A stretch of 7,993 bases of DNA from Deltaproteobacteria bacterium (GCA_003646875.1 QMLT01000066.1:1-7993); one strand, 5' to 3'. Counted from the stretch's first letter, positions 1 to 6,325 are shown. Notes: generated by a model not told the origin, from the letters alone. Numbers and translations: made by a program.

Positions 1-15
1 CAAACTACGAAGAAA

Positions 16-2042
16 ATGGGCCAAAAAAGGTTCCTCTTGATGTCTATTCTCTTCTTTTCCATTTTTCCCACAGTTACTGTTTTTGCCGAAACAGCCAAGG
101 AACCTGTGACTTTGGAAACTGTAGTTGTGACCGCTAAGAAACCAGAGGATAGCTTTCAGACAGGGGATGTGGATAAAGAACAGACCCCAGTTTTTTTTCG
201 GTAATAAAAAGGGGGCAGTTCGAGGGGAAAATAGAAAGACTGTCAGCGGTGATCGAAAAAGAAGCAGGGATTCAAGTACGCCAGGCGGGCGGGTTAGGGA
301 GTTTATCCACTGTATCTCTGCGTGGCTCTACTAGTGACCAAGTCATGGTCTTTATGGACGGGATACTGCTCAATGACGCTTCAGGAGGTGGGGTAGATCT
401 GAGCAATATATCCCTCTCAGATGTTGAGGCCATCGAAATTTATCGTGGAGTTACCCCCATAAATTTTGGCAAGTCCTCTATAGGAGGGGTTGTAAATATC
501 CGCACCCTGCGATCAAAAAAAGGGCTGAATGCAAGTGCTACTGCAGGATATGGTTCGTTCAATACACGTAAACTCGCGGGATTCATCAATCATAAACATT
601 CAGATTGGGATTATTTGATCTCTGCAGATTATCTCAGCAGTGATAATGACTTTGAATTTCTTAATGATAACGGAACAGAATGGAATACCGCTGACGATAG
701 ATGGGAGAAGCGAAATAACGCCCTGTTCGATCAAAAAAATCTGCTCACCAAATTTGGGTTCGATTTTACCGATGATATTAGAGTTGACCTCGTCAATCAA
801 TGGTTTTCAAAGGATCAGGGATTGCCAAGCTGGAATAACAACGAAAAGACAAAAACATCCTTTGACGTTGATAGAAATATTAACACAGTAAAACTCACCG
901 CAAATGATATAGGCCCTTATCACTTTAATACCAGTACTCGTATCAATTACGTTTGGAAGAAAGAGAGGTACGATGACAGTCAGGGTCATGTTGGCCTGGG
1001 AAAGCAGATCACAGAATACCTCACCAATCGGTATGGTGCCGATTTCTTTCTTGAGTGGTTGACGGAAATAAACACATTGAGCTTCATGCTGAGCGCCCAA
1101 AGAGAAGAATACGACCCTAAAGAACTTCTTAAGAGAGGAAATCCCAATAAAAGCTCAAGGGACGCTTACAATCTCGGGATTCAGGACAGCCTCTCCTTAT
1201 TTCAAAATATACTGATTGTCACGCCTGCCCTTCGTCATACCACCATAAAGGATGAGCTGAAGAGCGGAATGAGCATCTGGGACCTTCCTTTAGAAGGGAG
1301 GTCGAGAGATGAAGATTACACAAGCCCTCAGATTGGTCTGAAGTGTCGTCTCTCAGATTGGGCGACTCTCAAAACAAACGTAGCGAAATACGTTCGCGAA
1401 CCATCCTTTTTTGAACTTTTCGGGGATCGCGGTTTCTTTATTGGAAATGATGAGCTGAGGGCTGAAAGGGGGGTTAATTTCGATGCCGGGTTTGAAATCA
1501 ACTGGTTACCAACTAACAGGTTACTGCAACGCTTTTCATGTAAAGCTGCCTATTTTAAGAGCAATGTAGATGATCTTATAACCCGTGTCTACGATGCCAG
1601 GGGGATAGGAAGGTCTGTGAACATCTCAGAATCAGAGATTCAGGGAATAGAGGCTGGGATCAAAATCGATTTTTTGAAGCACTTTCGCCTTGTGGGTAAT
1701 GCCACACGGCAGGACACAGAGAATAAGAGCGAAATCAAGGCATTCAATGGGAAAAAGCTGCCAGGCAGATTTGAGAAATCATACTTGGGAAGGATCGAGG
1801 CACGATATAAAGGATTCAAGGTGTACTATGAAAAGATAATAGAGGAAGGGCTCTATTATGATACGGCCAACTTGTTGAAGGCTGCGGATAAGAAAGAGAT
1901 CAACGCCGGGACTTCATGGCTGTTTAGATCTTTTTTGTTTACCTTTGAGGCCAAGAATCTTGGGGATGATCGATATGAAGATTTCAACGGATACCCGTTA
2001 CCGGGAAGATCCTATTATCTCACCTTCAGGTATAGCTATTAG
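16..2042 (+). CDS. TonB-dependent outer-membrane receptor, frameshifted near the 5' end
   Basis: This is a TonB-dependent receptor that takes a scarce ligand across the outer membrane, plausibly a corrinoid given the BtuF-CbiZ gene downstream. The first frame (16-204) gives a signal peptide ending at VFA (about residue 24), a TonB box ETVVVTA (residues 34-40), then a stop. The -1 frame, read from the T run at 191-198, continues without a stop through SVIKRGQFEGKIERL into plug motifs (LSTVSLRGS, VMVFMDG, EIYRG, GGVVNIRT). It then runs through a beta-barrel ending GRSYYLTFRYSY, a normal aromatic C-terminus. Joined, the protein is about 675 residues, a usual size for the family. GTG 249 could start the second frame, but such a product would lack the signal peptide and TonB box. 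The ATG at 16 has only a weak ribosome site, and just 15 upstream bases are visible. Family assignment is firm; ligand is inference; functional status depends on the frameshift. Confidence 0.9.
191..198 (+). other. T8 homopolymer at the receptor frameshift point
   Basis: Eight consecutive T follow codon GTT and are read in the first frame as TTT TTT CGG TAA. A -1 step here, or one extra T, joins the signal-peptide frame to the plug frame exactly at the expected protein position. In the zero frame the run contains T TTT TTT, a classical -1 slippery heptamer. I see no convincing stimulatory stem-loop just downstream. Possible explanations are sequencing error, a real inactivating deletion, slipped-strand phase variation, or ribosomal or transcriptional slippage. 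Confidence 0.85.
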
Positions 2043-2090
2043 GATCTTTGTTTACGTCACATGTATCTTTCAAGGTTAAGTCAGGTGGGG

Positions 2091-2118
2091 GCATAGAGCT
2101 TTAGTGAAGGCTTTATGC
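2091..2118 (+). other. 12-bp hairpin between receptor and propeller gene
   Basis: GCATAGAGCTTT pairs with AAGGCTTTATGC around an AGTG tetraloop, with two G-T wobble pairs. No T tract follows, so it is not a classical intrinsic terminator. It lies 27 bases before the ribosome site of the next gene, so it could be an RNA-processing or stability element that sets receptor and propeller mRNA levels separately. The role is inference. Confidence 0.5.
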
Positions 2119-2145
2119 ATAATTTAATACACGTTTTATTTAAAA

Positions 2146-2152
2146 AAGGAGG
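2146..2152 (+). promoter_or_regulatory. Ribosome binding site fixing the propeller gene start
   Basis: AAGGAGG stands 7 bases before ATG 2160. The upstream in-frame ATG at 2115 lies inside the hairpin and has no such site, and starting there would put a non-signal extension ahead of a clear signal peptide. The start is therefore 2160. Confidence 0.9.
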
Positions 2153-2159
2153 ATTTATT

Positions 2160-3761
2160 ATGAGGAAGAACGTTTTGTTTGGGAAGATGAATTCAGTCTT
2201 ATTAGCGGTATTATTAGTGTTTCCAGTCCTATTGATAGGTGTAGGGCCGGCTCATTCCGCTGTGACCCAGATGGCTGTAGTGTCCACCGCTGCTGCAGAC
2301 TGGTCAAGTGGTGACCATGTGGTCATTTCAGTAGATCCAGTGGGTGGACCTCGAACTGTTCAGGGGGCGGATGAAAACGGGATGCTGCCAACAATTTCTG
2401 ACATCACAGTAGCTGCTTACGGAAGGTATTTCTACCGGATAGAGAAGTTTCAAGCGGATAATGTGGCGAAGTTTGATATGGGCTCCCCTTCTACCCCAAT
2501 CTGGCAATTCTCTACCCTGGATACCGGAGAAACAAGCAGTAACCCGCATGATCTGGTTTTTGCAAGCTCAACCAAGGCATATCTGCTGCGTTACGGTACC
2601 ACAAAGGCGTGGATTGTGAATCCTTCAGCCACTGCTGAGGCCGATTTCAAAACCGGGGAACTTGATCTCAGCTCATATGCGGATTCAGATGGTATTCCAG
2701 AGATGCACAGTGGGGTTATAGTAGACGGGAAGCTCTTTATCACCCTTCAACGACTTGACCGAGATAATGGATGGGTCCCGACAAACACAGCATACTTAGC
2801 CGTCTTTGACACAACCACAGACACAGAGATTGATACAGGGCAGGGGGAAGGCAATTTGCAGGGTATACCGCTTCCCATCAAAAACCTCGGGGCAATTCAG
2901 TACCTGGAGGAAAATGATACAATTTATGTGCAAGGTGTGGGAGATTATGGGTCTGCATGGACTGGCAGACCGGCTGAATATTCGGGTGGCATCGCGAGCG
3001 TTAACCCTAGCACCTATGAGACCAGTGTTGTTTTAGACGATGGGGATGATGCCAGTCACCCCTACGGAAACATTTCGGGAATGGCAATTGCCTCATCCAC
3101 CAACGGATATTTCGTTGGATATGCGGGTTGGGGAGATAACACACTCTACTCCTTTGACCCCTCCACTGGAGAGGTATCTGGAGCAGTGGTGGACTATCTA
3201 AAGAATAAGAATATTGCCGGCATGGAAACAGGCGTTTATTTAGACCAGAACGATATGCTGTGGGTATGTGATTCCACTGATGCTGAGGTTGTTATTCTTA
3301 ATACAGCAGACGATACCATTGACGAGAAGGTTTCAACATACTTGAACCCGCAGAGGGTTGTATTTGCAATTGCTGAGGTAGTAGCGAGCTTCGCAGCTGA
3401 TCCCACCTCTGGTGAGCCACCTCTAACGGTAAGTTTTGATGCTACAGCTTCAAGTGGCACGATTGTTACATACGCATGGAACTTCGGAGATGGAACCACC
3501 GGCTCGGGTGTGACTATCGCCCATGAGTATGCATCAGAAGGCACGTATACAGTAACTCTCACGGTGACTGACGATGTTGGGACAACAGACACTGCCAACA
3601 CAACAATCACGGTCGAAGAGGATGACGATCTTTTTGGCTGTTTTATTGCCACCTCATCCTATGAGTCACGGACGGTGACGCAAATACTATTAGCGCTATC
3701 GCTATTCTTCGGTTTGTGCCTAATTGGATTGATTACATCACGAATCTCAAGGAAGAGATAG
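2160..3761 (+). CDS. Exported beta-propeller/PKD-domain protein with CFIAT-type C-terminal anchor
   Basis: 533 residues. A signal peptide (about 1-33, ending PAHSA) precedes a region of repeated short beta-strand blades (about 45-405), with phrases such as AYLAVFDTTT, LYSFDPSTGEV and DAEVVILNTADD typical of YncE/surface-layer-type beta-propellers. A clear PKD domain follows (about 407-486: DPTSGEPPLTVSFDA, YAWNFGDGT, HEYASEGTYTVTLTVTD). An acidic linker (EEDDD) leads to GCFIATSSYES (Cys494), a hydrophobic helix (about 507-527) and a terminal RKR. That order of motif, helix and basic tail is the layout of protein-sorting tails, and CFIAT matches what I recall as the CFI-box C-terminal domain. 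The neighbouring receptor suggests a surface ligand-capture partner, comparable in concept to BtuG of Bacteroides, itself a beta-propeller; no sequence relationship to BtuG is claimed. Domain calls are firm except the exact blade number. Confidence 0.85.
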   Translation: MRKNVLFGKMNSVLLAVLLVFPVLLIGVGPAHSAVTQMAVVSTAAADWSSGDHVVISVDPVGGPRTVQGADENGMLPTISDITVAAYGRYFYRIEKFQADNVAKFDMGSPSTPIWQFSTLDTGETSSNPHDLVFASSTKAYLLRYGTTKAWIVNPSATAEADFKTGELDLSSYADSDGIPEMHSGVIVDGKLFITLQRLDRDNGWVPTNTAYLAVFDTTTDTEIDTGQGEGNLQGIPLPIKNLGAIQYLEENDTIYVQGVGDYGSAWTGRPAEYSGGIASVNPSTYETSVVLDDGDDASHPYGNISGMAIASSTNGYFVGYAGWGDNTLYSFDPSTGEVSGAVVDYLKNKNIAGMETGVYLDQNDMLWVCDSTDAEVVILNTADDTIDEKVSTYLNPQRVVFAIAEVVASFAADPTSGEPPLTVSFDATASSGTIVTYAWNFGDGTTGSGVTIAHEYASEGTYTVTLTVTDDVGTTDTANTTITVEEDDDLFGCFIATSSYESRTVTQILLALSLFFGLCLIGLITSRISRKR

Positions 3762-3799
3762 TGGTGAGGTAAGACCTTCAAATTAAAGCTATCACAAAT

Positions 3800-3821
3800 G
3801 GGGCGCATGGCTATGCGCCCC
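3800..3821 (+). terminator. Perfect 9-bp hairpin after the propeller gene, possible terminator
   Basis: GGGGCGCAT pairs perfectly with ATGCGCCCC around a GGCT loop, 38 bases after the propeller stop codon. Position and strength suit a transcript 3' end. There is no T run after it on either strand, so termination, if it occurs, would be atypical or it may instead protect mRNA ends. Confidence 0.45.
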
Positions 3822-3831
3822 TAACCGTATC

Positions 3832-3931
3832 ATGGAATTCAAAAGCCTCTTTCTCGGTATTTTGTTCAATCTTGGTTTTTTTGCCTTTAAAAACGGGGTC
3901 TGAGGTGTGGTTTTTGAGGAATGAATATTAA
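3832..3931 (+). pseudogene. Decayed 5' fragment of a second DUF2162 gene
   Basis: ATG 3832 opens a 23-codon frame ending at TGA 3901. Its product begins MEFKSLFLG and ends FFAFKNGV. This aligns without gaps with the start of the intact DUF2162 protein downstream (IELKSLFLG ... IFALKSGV). Many codons differ synonymously (AAA/AAG, AGC/AGT, CTC/CTA), so the copies are old and not a recent tandem duplication. Skipping one base (T3901) continues the likeness weakly (VWFL against LHYL) until TAA at 3929, as expected of a frameshifted relic. No ribosome binding site precedes it and nothing further downstream resembles the rest of the gene. It was too short to expect chance identity of this pattern. 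It could alternatively be an expressed short peptide. Confidence 0.65.
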
Positions 3932-3941
3932 TTGGCATGTT

Positions 3942-3970
3942 AGGGGAGCCTCCTACGGGGTACCTCCCCT
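3942..3970 (+). other. G/C-rich hairpin with anti-Shine-Dalgarno-like CCTCC
   Basis: AGGGGAG (3942-3948) pairs with CTCCCCT (3964-3970), and inside it CTCC (3950-3953) can pair with GGGG (3957-3960). The CCTCC at 3949-3953 is also complementary to GGAGG at 4000-4004, the ribosome binding site of the next gene. An alternative fold that hides that site is possible. A regulatory role is inference. Confidence 0.35.
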
Positions 3971-3997
3971 GCCCTGCCTTTCTGATGAGGCTTTATG

Positions 3998-4004
3998 AAG
4001 GAGG
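3998..4004 (+). promoter_or_regulatory. Ribosome binding site fixing the receiver-like gene start
   Basis: AAGGAGG lies 7 bases before ATG 4012. The earlier in-frame ATG at 3937 would add 25 residues encoded across the hairpin region, with no ribosome site and no resemblance to a receiver fold, so 4012 is preferred. Confidence 0.9.
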
Positions 4005-4011
4005 AGTGTGC

Positions 4012-4359
4012 ATGAAAACCAACCGTGTTTTGATTGTAAGTGACAGCCCCAATAGACGCAACTTTTTAGAACATCATGTAAAATGTCATGGTTTGGCACC
4101 TATCTGGTACCCCAACATTATGTCTGCAAAGAAGGCTATAAAGTCAGATCCTTTTTCCATGGTTGCTGTTGATCTATCTCTGCCTGTTGAGCCAAAATTA
4201 ACCTTAGTGAGAGAGACATATCATTATCAACCGGATGCAGAGGTAATAACTATTGAAAAGGAAGAATATCTTAAAAATACAGGGGCTCTGTCTTCTTTTT
4301 CATCTGTTGTTAGTATTGGTTCAATAGAATCATTTCCGGATAAGTTGGATGCTTATTGA
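4012..4359 (+). CDS. Small stand-alone degenerate receiver (CheY-like) domain protein
   Basis: 115 residues with no other domain. The N-terminus NRVLIVSDSP has the beta-1 pattern of a response-regulator receiver, and MVAVDLSLP places Asp54 where the phosphoacceptor normally sits. AEVITIE (Thr80) matches the fourth strand. The usual paired acidic residues after beta-1 are reduced to a single Asp11 flanked by serines. The beta-5 Lys-Pro is not evident (VVSIGSIES). The protein has no output domain or signal peptide, so it should be cytoplasmic. It may be a pseudo-receiver acting by protein contact or a weakly phosphorylatable CheY-like protein. It sits just before the DUF2162 gene, whose ribosome site begins 5 bases after this stop, so the two are probably translated from one mRNA. 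A role in this locus is unknown. The fold assignment is moderately sure. Confidence 0.65.
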   Translation: MKTNRVLIVSDSPNRRNFLEHHVKCHGLAPIWYPNIMSAKKAIKSDPFSMVAVDLSLPVEPKLTLVRETYHYQPDAEVITIEKEEYLKNTGALSSFSSVVSIGSIESFPDKLDAY

Positions 4360-4386
4360 AGCAAAAGGGAGGCGAAAGGTATTTCA

Positions 4387-5142
4387 ATTGAACTTAAGAG
4401 TCTATTTCTCGGACTCACCTTTACCATAGGCATCTTTGCCTTAAAGAGTGGGGTGGGACTCCATTATCTTTTTACACAAAGGCATAGTTTAAAAGGGCGG
4501 ATCCTCTTAAGCATGGGGTCTGCCCTTGCCTATTTTTTTATCTTCCTTATCTCTTATCTTGTCCTGAAAAGTATTAATATGATCGAATATTACAATGCAT
4601 TTCAGGGGCTTTTCAGATCTGGTATGTATATCCATTTTTTTATGGCGACAGGTCTTATCGTGTGGGGAATTTACCTTTTAAAAAGTCAAGGTGAGAGGCA
4701 GAAGGGAAGTAAGGCATTTTGGCTACTGATTATCCCATGCCCTGTCTGTACTACGGTGGTGTTTTTGACCACCGCCTTTCTTATGGCCTATTTTCCGCAT
4801 ATTGGTTTATTTGCTGTAATGGGCGCTTACCTATTCTTTATATTGATTAATTTTGTTACCATCCTCAGTCTGGCCCTATGGGATATAAAGGCTGATGTCA
4901 CACCGGAACATACCCTCGGCACGGCAATGTTATTTATTGCTATATATTTTATTTTATCTATCATCAGCATGCCTCAATTTAGTGATATAGATAAGATATA
5001 CAGGATAGCAGCTTATCGGGGTCAGAAAGCATCCATGAATACAAGGGATATACTGTTTCTTTTAGCTACAATGGCTACCTTTTTTATTACTGGCTATCTG
5101 GTTAAGAGGCGAAAGATAAGGAGGGAAAGAAATTGGATATAG
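4387..5142 (+). CDS. DUF2162 membrane transporter-like protein, apparent ATT start
   Basis: About 251 residues with roughly seven membrane helices (near 4-24, 40-60, 80-98, 111-135, 138-162, 176-194, 222-240). A PCPVC motif lies at residues 117-121 at the start of the fourth helix. I recognise it as DUF2162 (predicted transporter), which I recall being grouped with the LysE/CcdA-type membrane proteins; the paired cysteines could bind metal or do thiol chemistry. No ATG, GTG or TTG occurs in frame between the TGA at 4357 and GTG 4453, and starting at GTG 4453 would delete the first helix. ATT 4387 aligns with the ATG of the upstream relic and has AAAGG 7 bases before it. ATT 4381, 8 bases after AAGGGAGG (4365-4372), is the alternative. 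The end overlaps the channel gene by 10 bases. Substrate is unknown; corrinoid or cobalt is inferred from context. Confidence 0.75.
   Translation: MELKSLFLGLTFTIGIFALKSGVGLHYLFTQRHSLKGRILLSMGSALAYFFIFLISYLVLKSINMIEYYNAFQGLFRSGMYIHFFMATGLIVWGIYLLKSQGERQKGSKAFWLLIIPCPVCTTVVFLTTAFLMAYFPHIGLFAVMGAYLFFILINFVTILSLALWDIKADVTPEHTLGTAMLFIAIYFILSIISMPQFSDIDKIYRIAAYRGQKASMNTRDILFLLATMATFFITGYLVKRRKIRRERNWI
5118..5124 (+). promoter_or_regulatory. Ribosome binding site supporting the TTG start of the channel gene
   Basis: AAGGAGG, within the DUF2162 coding end, lies 8 bases before TTG 5133. No ATG is available nearby, and the first helix of the channel would be lost with later starts, so TTG is well supported. 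The overlap suggests translational coupling to DUF2162. Confidence 0.85.
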
Positions 5143-5750
5143 GCGCCCTATTAAAATCATTTATCTATATTATCTCGAGTTCACTGCTTTATCCAGTCTT
5201 ATTTTTGCTGGTTGTCTTAACCGGGTGGATACTGATTTACTCTGGATCTTTTTTCGCAGAATGGCTGGAAAGGATCAGGTTAAAAAAATACCCCCCTGAG
5301 AAACTTCCGCAAATAATAAGAAAGGGTGATAATCCGGGTGTTTTTTCACACAGGGTTAATTCATATATCAAGGACCTTCGACGGTTGATGAATAATGAGG
5401 ATCAATCAACCGAAGCCGAGATAGAAAACTTCCTTCAGGAAAAGACCTTGAATCTCTGGAAGTCTCTTGACCGGAGCAGAATGGTTATCCGAATTGGTCC
5501 CAGCCTGGGTCTGATCGGAACCCTCATCCCCATGGGAACTGGCCTGGCAGCCCTGGGCCAGGGCGATATGACCAAGCTATCCTCGGATCTTGTCATCGCC
5601 TTTACCACCACTGTCGTGGGGTTGGCCGTTGGGATAACTGCCTATTTCTTCTATACCATAAAGAGAAGATGGGTGGAGGAGGATATCAAGAATATTGAGC
5701 TGGCAACCGAGATACTTGCCGGTAAAAGTTTAGAGGAAAAAGACAAATGA
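5133..5750 (+). CDS. MotA/TolQ/ExbB-family proton channel
   Basis: 205 residues with the family's three-helix plan. Helix 1 is near 15-40, followed by a cytoplasmic loop of about 80 residues (many charged, including NNEDQSTEAEIENF). Helix 2 carries GPSLGLIGTLIP (about 122-133) and helix 3 carries AFTTTVVGLAVGI (about 156-168). These two small-residue-rich segments match the signature pore helices of ExbB and TolQ. Such proteins form a pentameric inner-membrane channel that uses proton flow to drive an ExbD/TolR-like partner. It begins with TTG inside the end of DUF2162 and ends with an ATGA overlap on DUF2149, so the three are almost certainly made together. It may energise the upstream receptor through a TonB protein encoded elsewhere, or drive DUF2162 directly. 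Family assignment is firm; the partner is inference. Confidence 0.9.
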   Translation: MDIGALLKSFIYIISSSLLYPVLFLLVVLTGWILIYSGSFFAEWLERIRLKKYPPEKLPQIIRKGDNPGVFSHRVNSYIKDLRRLMNNEDQSTEAEIENFLQEKTLNLWKSLDRSRMVIRIGPSLGLIGTLIPMGTGLAALGQGDMTKLSSDLVIAFTTTVVGLAVGITAYFFYTIKRRWVEEDIKNIELATEILAGKSLEEKDK

Positions 5751-6085
5751 GATACTTCAAGAAAAGAAGGAGCAGCCCAAACAGTGATCCGGGCGAGAAC
5801 GATCCCCTGAGTGGAGTAGCCAACCTTTTTGATATTGGCCTTGTCTTTATCGTGGGCCTGATCATTACCCTCTTTACCGCCTATCACCTCCAGGACCTTT
5901 TCAGTGAAAAATCTGAACTCACCATTATGAAAAAAAGTGAGAATGGGCAAATGGAGATCATTACCAAGAAAGGTAAAAAGATCAAAGCGGTCAAGGTCAC
6001 CAAGAAAAGGGTGGAAGGCCGTGGAGAACGGCTGGGAGTAGCTTACCGGCTGGAAGATGGGGCCATGGTTTATGTACCAGATTAG
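5747..6085 (+). CDS. DUF2149 single-helix protein, ExbD/TolR-like in position and layout
   Basis: 112 residues. A basic N-terminus (KKRR) and a short cytoplasmic stretch containing DPLSGVANLFD lead into one membrane helix (about 30-48), followed by a lysine-rich extracytoplasmic region of about 60 residues. Asp29 at the helix entrance resembles the protonatable Asp of ExbD and TolR. The extracytoplasmic part (MEIITKKGKKIKAVKVTKK) is much shorter than the ExbD periplasmic domain. I recognise this as DUF2149, a family I recall travelling with DUF2162 and ExbB-like genes. ATG overlaps the channel stop as ATGA, with AGAGGA (5732-5737) as ribosome site. It is proposed to be the moving partner of the channel; this is inferred from architecture and gene order, not shown. 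Its stop lies 2 bases from the stop of the converging minus-strand gene. Confidence 0.8.
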   Translation: MRYFKKRRSSPNSDPGENDPLSGVANLFDIGLVFIVGLIITLFTAYHLQDLFSEKSELTIMKKSENGQMEIITKKGKKIKAVKVTKKRVEGRGERLGVAYRLEDGAMVYVPD

Positions 6086-6087
6086 AG

Positions 6088-6180
6088 CTATATCTTTTTT
6101 TTCTTGAGTAAGTAAGCGATGATGCCGCCTGCTATGGCTAATAGGGCCAGAAATATCATAACGATGGCCTGAGAGGTCAT
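6088..6180 (-). CDS. 30-residue single-helix membrane protein
   Basis: The minus strand encodes a short protein starting MTSQAIVMIFLALLA, continuing IAGGIIAYLL and ending in four lysines and Ile. It is one membrane helix with a basic tail, predicted N-out/C-in. AAAGGAG lies 7 bases upstream of ATG 6180, and the ATG overlaps the TGA of the preceding minus-strand frame as ATGA; both support real translation. The AIVM...AL...GG.IA pattern recalls the MetS-like small subunits of sodium-coupled NSS transporters, but no large subunit is present here, so this is only a resemblance. The last lysine codons account for the T run at 6095-6102. The gene converges on DUF2149 with a 2-base gap between stops. 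It could be an accessory of a transporter in this locus. Function unknown. Confidence 0.6.
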   Translation of the reverse strand: MTSQAIVMIFLALLAIAGGIIAYLLKKKKI

Positions 6181-6281
6181 TCTACTTCTCCTTTTATGAT
6201 GCTTAAACCAATGGTTAAAAGGGCAATACCGATCAAAAGACCAATGAGGACAAAGAAGATTGGAAGTTCTGTTTTTGGAAT
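6177..6281 (-). CDS. Second tiny membrane protein, about 34 residues, non-canonical start
   Basis: A minus-strand frame open from 6314 to the TGA at 6177 encodes PKTELPIFFVLIG, then LLIGIALLTIGLSII, then KGEVE. It is a single hydrophobic helix with polar ends. No ATG or GTG is in frame. TTG at 6236 would cut into the helix. ATT 6281 gives the neatest product, though its upstream GTGGA is a weak ribosome site. The ATGA overlap with the 30-residue gene and the possible promoter 17 bases upstream of ATT argue for a two-gene minus-strand unit. I do not recognise a family. It could also be non-coding, with the hydrophobic composition arising by chance, so the call is tentative. Confidence 0.4.
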   Translation of the reverse strand: MPKTELPIFFVLIGLLIGIALLTIGLSIIKGEVE

Positions 6282-6297
6282 GAGTCCACTGATGACA

Positions 6298-6325
6298 AAT
6301 ATCGTTAAGCTAATTTATTTGTCAA
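6298..6325 (-). promoter_or_regulatory. Possible sigma-70 promoter for the two tiny minus-strand genes
   Basis: On the minus strand a perfect TTGACA (6325-6320) is followed, after 16 bases, by GATATT (6303-6298), or after 17 bases by ATATTT. The -10 match is moderate (4 of 6). Transcription would begin near 6291, about 10 bases before the proposed ATT. The same short interval also lies upstream of the plus-strand gene at 6360, for which I see no clear promoter. Confidence 0.45.

Noticed and set aside
807..1100. 97-codon minus-strand open frame inside the receptor
   Set aside because: It lies opposite a convincing barrel coding sequence and shows no domain or ribosome site.
249..2042. Independent gene starting at GTG 249
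   Set aside because: It would lack signal peptide and TonB box and begin within the plug; the upstream -1-related frame supplies both, so one frameshifted gene is the better reading.
2115..2159. Longer propeller protein from ATG 2115
   Set aside because: That ATG sits in a hairpin with no ribosome site, while ATG 2160 has AAGGAGG and begins a clean signal peptide.
3236..3652. 138-codon minus-strand open frame
   Set aside because: It is antisense to the propeller/PKD gene, is low in complexity (Val/Ser-rich) and has no recognisable features; it is a shadow frame.
6061..6110. Intrinsic terminator for the plus-strand operon at the T8 run 6095-6102
   Set aside because: No stable hairpin precedes the T run, and the run is explained by lysine codons of the 30-residue minus-strand gene.
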